Below, piece by piece: positions 1 to 7,369 of a DNA stretch of 63,298 nucleotides; the stretch's first letter is position 1, and each line of letters begins with the position of its first letter. Under the pieces are notes generated by a model that worked only from the letters and a program-made list of their open reading frames with translations, searched no databases and had not been told where the DNA came from. The DNA is from UBA4312 sp040266995 (GTDB lineage: Bacteria; Bacillota_I; Bacilli_A; Erysipelotrichales; Erysipelotrichaceae), in NCBI GenBank assembly GCA_040266995.1, contig JAWRHV010000003.1, positions 1 through 63,298 on the forward strand, read 5' to 3'. The position numbers were made by a program, and so were the translations under genes.

Positions 1-746
1 ACAATGTTGACCCATCCAAGATCTTTGTGGTGTCGATCATGCCGTGTATTGCCAAGAAGTCGGAAGCACGTCGTCCGGAATGTGAAACCGGTGACTATCC
101 GGATGTAGATGCGGTATTGACCACCCGGGAGGCCGGCAGACTGATCAAGATGTACGGGATTGATGAACTGGATGCGCTGGAAGATGAAAACTTCGATATG
201 GATTTTCTGGGCGAATATACCGGGGCCGGTGTGATCTTCGGCGCAACCGGTGGTGTGATGGAAGCGGCGTTACGAACCGTCAAACAAAAACTCGAAAACA
301 AGCCTTTGGAGCGTGTGGATTTTATGGAATGCCGTGGTATGGCCGGTGTGAAGGAAGCGCAGATCGATCTGAACGGCGAAAAAATCTGGATTGCGATTGC
401 GTCCTCCATGACTTGCGCCAAACCATTATTGGAGGATGTCCGTGCCGGTATCTCCAAATACGTATTCATTGAGATCATGGGTTGTCCGGGAGGATGTATC
501 AACGGTGGCGGCCAGTCTATCGTATCCGCTCGTAAGAAGCATGGTACGATTGGTTACACCTATAAAGACCGCCGTATGAAAGCTTTGTACGATGAAGATC
601 GTTTTAAGGAAAAAAGAGTTTCCATGGATAATGTACAGCTGCAGAAGCTGTATGCGGATTTCCTGGGAGAACCGGGAAGTGAAATTGCGGAAAGATTGTT
701 ACATACAACCTATTCTCCGAAAAAGAAATTCAAGATCATTCCATAG
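1..746 (+). CDS. hydA: [FeFe] hydrogenase, C-terminal part (5' end outside window)
   Basis: The reading frame is already open at base 3, so this is the 3' end of a longer gene. It encodes the end of the catalytic H-cluster domain of an iron-only hydrogenase, which reversibly reduces protons to H2 in fermenting anaerobes. Two of the three H-cluster signatures are visible: the L2 motif MPCIAKKSE near the window start and the L3 motif EIMGCPGGCINGGGQ, whose cysteines bind the [4Fe-4S] cluster and the subcluster. The end, HTTYSPKKK, matches the usual tail of the family. The electron donor (ferredoxin or NAD(P)H) cannot be judged because the N-terminal FeS domains lie outside. A flavodoxin gene follows, which fits a redox context. 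The family is firm; the symbol is conventional. Confidence 0.9.
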   Translation, partial: NVDPSKIFVVSIMPCIAKKSEARRPECETGDYPDVDAVLTTREAGRLIKMYGIDELDALEDENFDMDFLGEYTGAGVIFGATGGVMEAALRTVKQKLENKPLERVDFMECRGMAGVKEAQIDLNGEKIWIAIASSMTCAKPLLEDVRAGISKYVFIEIMGCPGGCINGGGQSIVSARKKHGTIGYTYKDRRMKALYDEDRFKEKRVSMDNVQLQKLYADFLGEPGSEIAERLLHTTYSPKKKFKIIP

Positions 747-755
747 AGGATATAC

Positions 756-781
756 AAAGATCGCAGTGATGCGGTCTTTTT
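756..781 (+). terminator. Rho-independent terminator after the hydrogenase gene
   Basis: The stem AAAGATCGC/GCGGTCTTT has a 6-nt loop and one G-T pair and runs into a T-rich tract. It starts 10 bases after the hydrogenase stop. Confidence 0.7.
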
Positions 782-848
782 CCTTGTTAAAAGAAAGAGG
801 GAAAGGATGCAGGAAGTGTGCTATTCTTTGTACAGGAGGACAAAGGAT

Positions 849-1334
849 ATGAACGCTTTAATGATCTATTATTCTTTTGAAGGGAATACAGACTATGTGG
901 CCCACAAATTCAAGGAGCAGCTCGATATTGATATTGAACGATTGACCGTGATGAACGAGCCGCCAAAGAAAGGGCTGGGAAAGTTCCTTCATGGAGGAAA
1001 GAGTGCCTTGCGAAAAGAGGATCCTCGTATGAATGCCATACAGGCAGATGTCAACGCATACGATACGATCCTGATTGCTTTTCCTGTATGGGCCGGAACG
1101 TGTCCGCCGGCCATTGATATGTGCCTGAAAACATATCCATTGAAGGATAAGAATGTCTATCTGATTGCGACATCAGCCAGTGGAAATGCCAAAAAAGCCC
1201 TCGCCTATGTAACAGACAGGGTCACAGGAAATCTTGTGGTAGACACGTTGAGCCTGACAAGTCCTTTAAAGAATAAAGAAAAAACCGATGGACAGATCCG
1301 GGAATTCTGTCAAAAGATAACGGGAAGATTGTAG
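849..1334 (+). CDS. Flavodoxin family protein
   Basis: A 161-residue flavodoxin-like protein. The N-terminal strand plus phosphate-binding loop reads MIYYSFEGNTDYVA, the usual (T/S)xxGNT pattern that holds the FMN phosphate, and FPVWAGTCPPAID around residue 75 corresponds to the segment near the flavin ring. It is expected to be a soluble one-electron carrier or FMN-dependent quinone-reductase-like protein. The start at 849 is chosen because TACAGGAGGAC precedes it at good spacing and the conserved fold begins there; an in-frame ATG at 807 would add 14 residues unlike the family. It follows the hydrogenase gene but is separated from it by a terminator. The physiological partner is unknown. 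Confidence 0.85.
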   Translation: MNALMIYYSFEGNTDYVAHKFKEQLDIDIERLTVMNEPPKKGLGKFLHGGKSALRKEDPRMNAIQADVNAYDTILIAFPVWAGTCPPAIDMCLKTYPLKDKNVYLIATSASGNAKKALAYVTDRVTGNLVVDTLSLTSPLKNKEKTDGQIREFCQKITGRL

Positions 1335-1405
1335 GGATCCACTACAAATTTCTCGTTTTTTTATGAAATATGAGTAAAATAGTAGTATTAGATAGGAGAC
1401 CTGTT

Positions 1406-3445
1406 ATGAATATTTGGGCTCATAGAGGATTGAGCGGTCTGTATCCGGAAAATACGATACAGGCATTTAAAGAAGCTTGTCAGTATGATATCACCGGTAT
1501 AGAACTGGATATCCAGATGACAAAAGACGGCTCAATGGTAGTGATACACGATGAAAAAGTGAACCGGACAACCGACGGAAAAGGATATGTAAAAGATCTG
1601 ACATTGGAGGAATTGCGTTCCTTACATATTAAGGGTAGTGATACCCAGAGGATCCCTACGATCGAGGAAGTCTTTGATACATTGAAACCCTATTGCCAGA
1701 AAAACGGGCTGATGATCGATATTGAATTAAAAAACAGTGTGGTGGACTATCCGGACATGGAACAAAGAATTGTCGAGCTGGTTCATGCGTATCAGCTTGC
1801 GCCATATGTAATCTATTCTTCCTTTAATGTGCAGTCGATGGGACGGATCAAGGAAATCGATCCGGATGCCCACACAGCCATCATTGGACAGAAGGCCAGT
1901 GATTGTCTGGCGGCAGCCATCAAAACAGCGGCAGACGCAATCCATCCGTATGTGAAAGATATGGATCTTTCAGATGAGATCGTGCTGCCGATCCGGGCAT
2001 GGAGCACAAAACAGGAAGAATCTTTGTATCCGAAGCCGGCGCAGAATATTACCTATCAGGTGGATGAACTGAAACGATTGGGGATCACGGATCTGTTTAC
2101 CAACCGGGTCGATCTTTATAAAAAGAAGAAAGAGGACACATCCAGTCATGAGATCCTGTGGTTTTTTAATAAATGTGTGGATGGATATACCGGATATTTA
2201 AAGGAAGCGGAGGATACAACGTGTGTGAACTGGGAACCTATCCATGTGACAGCGGGAACACAGATATATATCACCAATCCTTCCGTGGATGTACACCTGT
2301 ATTTTTATGATGCCAAAATTCCCCAAGACCTGATCTATCGATATACGTATGAACCGGAATCCAACTGGACAACCTACAACAGCTATATGACTAAAAAGAT
2401 CAACCGTACCCGCTGGATCGAAACAGAGGGATTTATCCGGATTGTGATCCGGGGCATCCAACAGAAAACACAAAAGCTGGACTGGCACCAGTATCTTTCG
2501 ATTGACGGGCCGGCTGTACATAAAGAATGGCCATACTATTTTGCCAAAGAATGCCAAAAGACCGTGGATTCCGTACAAAAGATCCGAAAACCGGATGATG
2601 CGGTGTTCTTCCTGTTAGCTGACAGTCATTATTCCATCGGGGGGACATGGGATGATACGGCCAGAAACATGAAAATGACAGCGCGCCAGCTGCACCCGGA
2701 CGGTATCATTCATCTAGGGGATATGACCGATGGACTGACACCGATGCGGATCACCGAGCAATTTGTGCAACGGACCATGGACGATCTGCAATCCATGGAT
2801 ACCGAGGTGTATTGCTGCATAGGAAATCATGACACGAACTATTTTAAGAACAATCCCGAAAGGATGAGCATGGTACAGTGTTCTCAACTGTATCTGAAGC
2901 AGGAGCAGTCATGGTATGTGCGTGATCTCAGAGATAAGAAATTACGCCTGTACTTTCTGGATTCTTACGATCCGAACAAGGCAGAACGATACGGATTTCC
3001 TTTCAAGGAGGTCGTCTGGCTCTGGAGAAGCCTGAAAGATACACCGGAAGGGTATAAGATCCTCGTGTTCTCCCACGTTCCGTTATTGGCTAAACTGCAT
3101 CATTGGAGCAAAAAGCTGCGCAATGGGCGTGCTTTATTATGGGTGCTGGAACACTATCAGAAAAAACACCATTCCATTCTGGCTTTTATTCATGGCCATA
3201 ACCATGCGGAACAGCTGTATATGGAAAGGGCTTTCCCGATTGTATCCATAGGAAGCAACAAACTGGAGGATTTTAAAGGAAAGAAACCGCAGGGTGCCTG
3301 GACATACAACCGTCAACAAGGAACAGTCACCCAGGATTTATGGGATGTGCTGGTCGTAAAGGAAAACCAGTTGTCCTTTATACGTTATGGAGCCGGGGGC
3401 GACCGGACGATTGAAGGAAAAGATATTAAAATTGAGAATCTATGA
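1406..3445 (+). CDS. Fusion of glycerophosphodiester phosphodiesterase and metallophosphoesterase
   Basis: A 679-residue protein with two phosphoesterase domains. Residues 1-235 are a GDPD TIM barrel: AHRGLSG with the catalytic His at 6, PENT, GIELDIQMTKDG with metal-binding Glu/Asp, and VVIHDEKVNRTTDG with the second catalytic His. It should hydrolyse glycerophosphodiesters from phospholipid or teichoic acid turnover to glycerol-3-phosphate and an alcohol. Residues about 250-385 are an aromatic-rich linker domain I do not recognise. Residues about 395-640 are a calcineurin-like phosphoesterase with LADSHYS, HLGDMTDG, GNHDTN, FSHVPL and HGHNH, all metal ligands present. No signal peptide is visible, so it is probably cytoplasmic. 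The start at 1406 has TAGGAG upstream; an in-frame ATG at 1370 lacks an RBS. The two activities together suggest sequential release of alcohol and phosphate (inference). Confidence 0.85.
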   Translation: MNIWAHRGLSGLYPENTIQAFKEACQYDITGIELDIQMTKDGSMVVIHDEKVNRTTDGKGYVKDLTLEELRSLHIKGSDTQRIPTIEEVFDTLKPYCQKNGLMIDIELKNSVVDYPDMEQRIVELVHAYQLAPYVIYSSFNVQSMGRIKEIDPDAHTAIIGQKASDCLAAAIKTAADAIHPYVKDMDLSDEIVLPIRAWSTKQEESLYPKPAQNITYQVDELKRLGITDLFTNRVDLYKKKKEDTSSHEILWFFNKCVDGYTGYLKEAEDTTCVNWEPIHVTAGTQIYITNPSVDVHLYFYDAKIPQDLIYRYTYEPESNWTTYNSYMTKKINRTRWIETEGFIRIVIRGIQQKTQKLDWHQYLSIDGPAVHKEWPYYFAKECQKTVDSVQKIRKPDDAVFFLLADSHYSIGGTWDDTARNMKMTARQLHPDGIIHLGDMTDGLTPMRITEQFVQRTMDDLQSMDTEVYCCIGNHDTNYFKNNPERMSMVQCSQLYLKQEQSWYVRDLRDKKLRLYFLDSYDPNKAERYGFPFKEVVWLWRSLKDTPEGYKILVFSHVPLLAKLHHWSKKLRNGRALLWVLEHYQKKHHSILAFIHGHNHAEQLYMERAFPIVSIGSNKLEDFKGKKPQGAWTYNRQQGTVTQDLWDVLVVKENQLSFIRYGAGGDRTIEGKDIKIENL

Positions 3446-3451
3446 TATACT
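3443..3451 (+). promoter_or_regulatory. Extended -10 promoter of ndk
   Basis: TGA-TATACT forms an extended -10 that uses the TGA stop codon of the upstream gene. Transcription would start near 3458, just before the AGGAGG of ndk. No convincing -35 is present. Confidence 0.5.
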
Positions 3452-3474
3452 TGACGTGTTCAGGAGGAAAGAAT

Positions 3475-3879
3475 ATGGCTGTAGAACAAACATATATCAT
3501 GTTAAAACCGGACTGCGTACAACGTGGTCTGATGGGAGAAGTTATTTCCCGGATTGAAAAGAAAGGCTTCAAAATTGTGAAAGCGCAAATGATGAACTTA
3601 GGAGAAGATATCCTGAAAGAGCATTATGCCCATGTAGCCGACAAGCCGTTTTTTCCGGAAATGCTGGCATATATGACCAGTGGACCGGTATTGGCAATGA
3701 TCGTCGAAGGGGATAACGCGGTAAAGGGGATGCGGATCCTGATGGGTGCTACAAAATATGAAGAGGCGGCCGCCGGAACGATTCGCGGTGATTATGCGAC
3801 AAGCACAACGAATAATATTATTCATGGATCAGATTCTGTGGAAAACGCACAGATTGAAATCCAGAGATTTTTCGGATAA
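3475..3879 (+). CDS. ndk: Nucleoside diphosphate kinase
   Basis: A 134-residue enzyme that moves the gamma phosphate between nucleoside triphosphates and diphosphates by a phosphohistidine ping-pong mechanism. All landmarks are present: the N-terminal strand TYIMLKPD, KPFF in the helical hairpin, TIRGDYA, and the active-site histidine in NIIHGSDS (His117), followed by the usual SVENAQIEI helix. Length is typical. The start at 3475 lies 8 bases after AGGAGG; an in-frame ATG at 3442 overlaps the preceding gene and is not supported. It appears to have its own extended -10 promoter and a terminator starting at its stop codon, so it is probably transcribed alone. Confidence 0.97.
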   Translation: MAVEQTYIMLKPDCVQRGLMGEVISRIEKKGFKIVKAQMMNLGEDILKEHYAHVADKPFFPEMLAYMTSGPVLAMIVEGDNAVKGMRILMGATKYEEAAAGTIRGDYATSTTNNIIHGSDSVENAQIEIQRFFG

Positions 3880-3902
3880 GAGGAGAAATCCTCTTTTTTT
3901 TA
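3878..3902 (+). terminator. Terminator of ndk
   Basis: Stem AAGAGGA/TCCTCTT with a GAAA loop and a run of T. The stem begins inside the ndk stop codon. Confidence 0.8.
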
Positions 3903-3931
3903 TTGCCAAAACCGTATTTACTGTATATACT
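3903..3931 (+). promoter_or_regulatory. Promoter of the gntR-ABC operon
   Basis: TTGCCA and TATACT separated by 17 bp directly after the ndk terminator. The predicted start of transcription is about 15 bases before the GntR start codon. Confidence 0.6.
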
Positions 3932-3943
3932 GTATATATACAG
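3930..3943 (+). promoter_or_regulatory. Perfect palindrome, probable GntR operator
   Basis: CTGTATATATACAG is a perfect 14-bp palindrome lying across the end of the -10 and the expected transcription start. A partial copy (CTGTATATAC) lies directly upstream at 3921. YtrA-type regulators bind such sites in their own promoters, so autoregulation is likely. Confidence 0.55.
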
Positions 3944-3952
3944 AGGTGCACA

Positions 3953-4330
3953 ATGAATCTATTTATTGACAATAAAAGCGGAATTCCTATTTATAAGCAG
4001 GTATACGATCAGATTCGCAGCGAAATTGTAAACGGAGACTTGAAGCCGGACGACAGTTTACCATCGATCCGAAATCTGGCGAAGGATCTGCGAATCAGCG
4101 TAATCACCACAAAGCGGGCCTATGAAGAACTGGAAAAAGAAGGATTTATCTATACAGTGGCTGGCAAAGGCTGTTTTGTGGCAGATATGAATATGGATTG
4201 GATCCGGGAGAATACACTACGGGAAATTGAAGGGCATATGATGGATATTCTGTTCTTATCTTCCCGGATCCAATGTACAAAAGATGAAATATTGGAGATG
4301 TGGAATACCATTTGGGAGGATGAATCATGA
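3953..4330 (+). CDS. GntR family regulator, YtrA type
   Basis: A 125-residue transcription factor. Residues 1-75 are a GntR winged helix: GIPIYKQVYDQIRSEI, LPSIRNLAKDLRIS as recognition region, and VAGKGCFVAD as the wing. The C-terminal part is only about 50 residues of helix, typical of the YtrA subfamily, which lacks a large ligand domain and controls neighbouring ABC transporters. The start at 3953 is set by AGAGGTG upstream and by the family's N-terminus; the open frame upstream reads back into ndk and is not used. It overlaps the ABC ATPase gene by ATGA, so the two are translationally coupled. It probably represses this operon from the palindrome at 3930-3943. Confidence 0.9.
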   Translation: MNLFIDNKSGIPIYKQVYDQIRSEIVNGDLKPDDSLPSIRNLAKDLRISVITTKRAYEELEKEGFIYTVAGKGCFVADMNMDWIRENTLREIEGHMMDILFLSSRIQCTKDEILEMWNTIWEDES

Positions 4331-5190
4331 ATGCGATCAAAGTAGAAAATCTGCAGAAAAACTACGCAAACTTTTCTTTAAAAAATATATCTTTTACTTT
4401 ACCTTCCGGGACGATCATGGGAATGGTCGGACAGAACGGTGCCGGAAAGACAACCATCCTGCGAGCCATTCTGCGAATGATCAACAAGGATGGAGGAACG
4501 GTTGAAGTTTTGGGGCACGCGGATCTAAAATCCATTCCATCCTTGAAAGAAAAGATCGGAATCGTCATGGATAACGAAGGAATGCCTTCTTATTTGAAGG
4601 CCTCGGAAATCGGCCGTATGATGGCTTCTATCTATCAGCAGTGGGATAGGGACCTGTATGACCGTTTATGCAAGAAATTGAAGGTGCCGATGGAAACGCT
4701 GTTTAAAGACTTGTCCCGAGGTAACAAGATGAAGGTGATGATCATCTGTGCCTTATCGCATCGTCCGGATCTGTTGATCCTCGATGAAGCAACCAGTGGT
4801 CTGGATCCGTTGATCCGGGATGAGATCCTGGATCTGCTGCTGGAGTTTACACGGAATGAAGCCCATTCCGTACTGATGAGCAGTCACATCGTCAGCGATC
4901 TGGAAAAGGCTTGTGATTATATTCTCTTTATTGAGGATGGACAACTGATTTTTGAAGAAGAAAAAGATAGGATCTATGAAAAATACGGACGTGTACAATG
5001 TACCTATGACCAGTATCTGGCATTGGATCCTGCCTCTGTATTAGGAAAAAGAGAAAACCGATACGGAGTGGATGTATTTATGGAAAGAAGTGCGGTGCCA
5101 AAGGAATTGGCAGCGACACCATTTGACTTGGAAGATCTGTTTATTTACATGATCAAAGGAGAAGAGGATGATGAAAGGATTACTTTATAA
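4327..5190 (+). CDS. ABC transporter ATP-binding protein
   Basis: A 287-residue ATPase with Walker A GQNGAGKTT near residue 37, Walker B LLILDEATSGLD near 150 and the H-loop in MSSHIVSDLEKA. The signature motif is degenerate, LSRGNKMK instead of LSGGQ, as often seen in YtrB/YhcH-type ATPases that work with ABC-2 permeases. A C-terminal extension of about 70 residues follows the ATPase core. It starts within the stop codon of the GntR gene and overlaps the permease gene, so regulator, ATPase and permease form one tight operon. YtrA-linked transporters often respond to cell-wall or membrane stress; the substrate cannot be inferred. Confidence 0.92.
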   Translation: MNAIKVENLQKNYANFSLKNISFTLPSGTIMGMVGQNGAGKTTILRAILRMINKDGGTVEVLGHADLKSIPSLKEKIGIVMDNEGMPSYLKASEIGRMMASIYQQWDRDLYDRLCKKLKVPMETLFKDLSRGNKMKVMIICALSHRPDLLILDEATSGLDPLIRDEILDLLLEFTRNEAHSVLMSSHIVSDLEKACDYILFIEDGQLIFEEEKDRIYEKYGRVQCTYDQYLALDPASVLGKRENRYGVDVFMERSAVPKELAATPFDLEDLFIYMIKGEEDDERITL

Positions 5191-5803
5191 GGATGCGTTA
5201 TTACTGGTTCGCCAGTATAAGATATTTCTTCTGGTTTCGATAGGATTTACTGTGGCCGGTGCATGGCTTCAAAACTCATTCTGGACAATTTATGGCGTAT
5301 TCTTTATCAATGTCCTGAGTACATCATCCATCCAGATTGATGATCAGATGAAATGGTTTAGCTATTGTGAATGTCTGCCATTATCACGTAAGACAATCGT
5401 ATCCGAAAAATATGTATTCGCTTTGATGAGCAGTGGAGGCATCATTTTGTTGCATATCATTATGTCTGTGATTGCCTGTCTGGTCAATGGCTCTATGAAC
5501 ATGGAATGGATCGGACTTACATCGATGATCATGTATCTGTTTACGGTAGTCATCACAATCGGAACGATCCCTTTAAATATGTATTTTGGCTCCCAGAAGG
5601 GGATGCTGGCTCGCTATGTCATTATAGCTCTTGTGGTTTGTATGGCAGTTGTTATGATGAACCTGTCTGATCAGGTTTATCAAGTGTTTCAAAATACATC
5701 GGGAACAGGGGCTGCCGTTGCGGCAGTGGTATTGGCGGCTTTGGTCTATGCAGGCGCATGGATCTTGACCATCAAATTGTATGAGAAAAAGGAGATTGTA
5801 TAA
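5168..5803 (+). CDS. ABC-2 type membrane permease
   Basis: A 211-residue integral membrane protein with about six hydrophobic segments (near residues 18-37, 38-55, 87-108, 118-138, 147-167 and 180-200). The pattern MMKGLLYKDALLLVRQYK, cytoplasmic basic helix then membrane spans, is that of small ABC-2 permeases paired with YtrB-like ATPases. The gene overlaps the ATPase gene by 23 bases; AAAGGAG precedes the tandem ATG codons at 5168 and 5171, either of which could be used. The transported molecule is unknown. Confidence 0.8.
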   Translation: MMKGLLYKDALLLVRQYKIFLLVSIGFTVAGAWLQNSFWTIYGVFFINVLSTSSIQIDDQMKWFSYCECLPLSRKTIVSEKYVFALMSSGGIILLHIIMSVIACLVNGSMNMEWIGLTSMIMYLFTVVITIGTIPLNMYFGSQKGMLARYVIIALVVCMAVVMMNLSDQVYQVFQNTSGTGAAVAAVVLAALVYAGAWILTIKLYEKKEIV

Positions 5804-5854
5804 TCCATTAATTGAACAGATATTTTTTAGCAGGGAATGAATCTTATAGAATAG

Positions 5855-5900
5855 AAAAGCTCTTTCCAAAGTGATTCAACTTTGAGAAGAGCTTTTGTTC
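5855..5900. terminator. Bidirectional terminator between the ABC operon and purC
   Basis: A 17-bp stem beginning AAAAGCTCTT with two mismatches and an 8-nt loop. A-run on the left and T-run on the right serve the two converging genes. Confidence 0.8.
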
Positions 5901-5904
5901 ATTA

Positions 5905-6777
5905 TTATGCGATTTCTTTTCCTGTTAATAAGAAGTAAGCTTCTTTGTACTTGGAAATAGTCATGTCAATGACATCCTGTGGCAGCAGATAGTCACTATC
6001 TGGATTGGCTTTCAACCAGTCACGTACATACTGTTTATCAAAGGATGGCTGTGACTGTCCTGGCTTATAGCCGTCCAGCGGCCAGAAACGAGAGCTGTCC
6101 GGCGTCAGCATCTCATCCGCTAAGACAACATTTCCGTTTTCATCCAGGCCGAATTCAAACTTGGTATCGGCAATGATGATGCCACGTGTCAATGCGTAAT
6201 CAGCGCATTTTTTATACAGGGCAATGGTAGCTTCACTGATTTTTTCAGCGTATTCTTTTCCTTTACCCGGGAATTCCTTTTCCAGAATTTCAATCGTTTT
6301 TTCTATATCGATATTCTCATCATGATCTCCAAGGTCGGCTTTGGTGCTTGGTGTGAAGATCGGTTCCGGCAGCTTATCGCATTCCTGTAGACCTTCCGGC
6401 AGAGAAATACCGCATACGGTGCCGTTCTCCTGATAGCTAGCCCATCCGGATCCCGTGATGTATCCACGAACGATGCATTCAATCGGCAGCATGGTCAACT
6501 TTTTAACGAGCATACTTTTTCCTTCAAACGTATCATTGCGGAAGAATTCCGGCATATCGTTGGTATCGGTACTGATCATATGGTTGTCAATAATATCCTT
6601 TGTGTAATCAAACCAGAATTTGGACATCTGTGTCAGAATGGTTCCTTTTTTTGTGATCTCGTTTTTCAAAATGTGGTCAAAAGCGCTGATACGGTCGGTT
6701 GCGACCAGGATCAGGGAATCGTCATTATCGTAAATCTCGCGAACTTTACCGGCTTTAAACGGTTGATACTCTTTCAT
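5905..6777 (-). CDS. purC: Phosphoribosylaminoimidazole-succinocarboxamide synthase
   Basis: A 290-residue SAICAR synthase, which ligates aspartate to CAIR with ATP in de novo purine synthesis. Recognisable blocks are KAGKVREIYDND at the N-terminus, ATDRISAFDHIL, the CIVRGYITGSGW segment and DTKFEFGLDENG followed by DEMLTPDSSRFWP. It belongs to the longer (about 290-residue) form rather than the about 235-residue form of Bacillus. AAAGGAGG precedes the start, and a TTGAGT-17-TATACT promoter lies upstream. It stands alone: no other pur gene and no purine riboswitch is seen next to it. Confidence 0.96.
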   Translation of the reverse strand: MKEYQPFKAGKVREIYDNDDSLILVATDRISAFDHILKNEITKKGTILTQMSKFWFDYTKDIIDNHMISTDTNDMPEFFRNDTFEGKSMLVKKLTMLPIECIVRGYITGSGWASYQENGTVCGISLPEGLQECDKLPEPIFTPSTKADLGDHDENIDIEKTIEILEKEFPGKGKEYAEKISEATIALYKKCADYALTRGIIIADTKFEFGLDENGNVVLADEMLTPDSSRFWPLDGYKPGQSQPSFDKQYVRDWLKANPDSDYLLPQDVIDMTISKYKEAYFLLTGKEIA

Positions 6778-6801
6778 AAAGGGCCTCCTTTTTACTGAAT
6801 T

Positions 6802-6830
6802 AGTATAAGAAACTTTTTAACAGAACTCAA
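6802..6830 (-). promoter_or_regulatory. Promoter of purC
   Basis: On the minus strand TTGAGT (6825-6830) and TATACT (6802-6807) are 17 bp apart. Transcription would begin about 18 bases before the purC start codon. Confidence 0.65.
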
Positions 6831-6868
6831 GATAAAATCATCATAAAGTAGTTCGTATGTCTGTTAAA

Positions 6869-6908
6869 TTGACCGAATGTACAGACTATGTTATAGTTCG
6901 GTTACGAA
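6869..6908 (+). promoter_or_regulatory. Promoter and candidate operator of the marR-exporter operon
   Basis: TTGACC (6869-6874) and TATAGT (6892-6897) are 17 bp apart. The inverted repeat TTCG-GTTA-CGAA (6897-6908) covers the expected transcription start and is a candidate binding site for the MarR protein encoded next. Confidence 0.6.
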
Positions 6909-6925
6909 TTTATTAGAGGTGCTTT

Positions 6926-7369
6926 ATGAATGAATCATTGGATCAACAGATTTTTTTTAAGTTGAGGCAGGTAAAGAAAGAGCTTCAAAAGAATTGTACC
7001 AGTTCGGATCCCCAGGTTAAGAAAGTGTTTCATAGAAATATGATATTGATGCTGCTGGCTGAGAAAACGCATCCGGTCCGACAAGGCGAATTGTTGGATG
7101 ATATCATGGTCAGTCCATCCACATTAAGTGAGATGGTCAGTAAACTGGAGCGGGAAGGGTATATTCGGAAAGTACAGAGTAAAAAGGATAAAAGAACGTA
7201 TTTGTTGTGGTTGACCGAAGAAGGGCAAAGACAGGCGGATCATGAAGCCACGCAAAAAAGAGAACAGTGGCAAAGTTTCTTTGGAAAGCTGGATCCGCAG
7301 GACAAACGAGATTTAATCGGATTGTTGGATAAATTGATAGGAGATGAAGGATATGCGAAAGATATTTAA
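6926..7369 (+). CDS. MarR family transcriptional regulator
   Basis: A 147-residue winged-helix regulator. The recognition helix region VSPSTLSEMVSKLEREGYIRKV and the wing SKKDKRTYLLWLTEEG are typical of MarR, with the usual N- and C-terminal dimerisation helices. It heads an operon with two ABC exporter subunits, overlapping the first by 17 bases, so it most likely represses this exporter and is released by a drug-like ligand (known for the family, inferred here). AGAGGTG lies upstream of the start at 6926. Confidence 0.93.
   Translation: MNESLDQQIFFKLRQVKKELQKNCTSSDPQVKKVFHRNMILMLLAEKTHPVRQGELLDDIMVSPSTLSEMVSKLEREGYIRKVQSKKDKRTYLLWLTEEGQRQADHEATQKREQWQSFFGKLDPQDKRDLIGLLDKLIGDEGYAKDI

Noticed and set aside
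592..852. 86-codon plus-strand frame over the end of the hydrogenase gene
   Set aside because: It overlaps the hydrogenase gene in another frame, crosses its terminator and lacks a ribosome binding site.
3746..3952. N-terminal extension of the GntR gene into ndk
   Set aside because: The extension is a shadow of ndk; the winged helix starts at 3953 and the promoter lies between.
6778..6925. Purine riboswitch before purC
   Set aside because: The gap contains promoters only; no purine aptamer sequence is seen.
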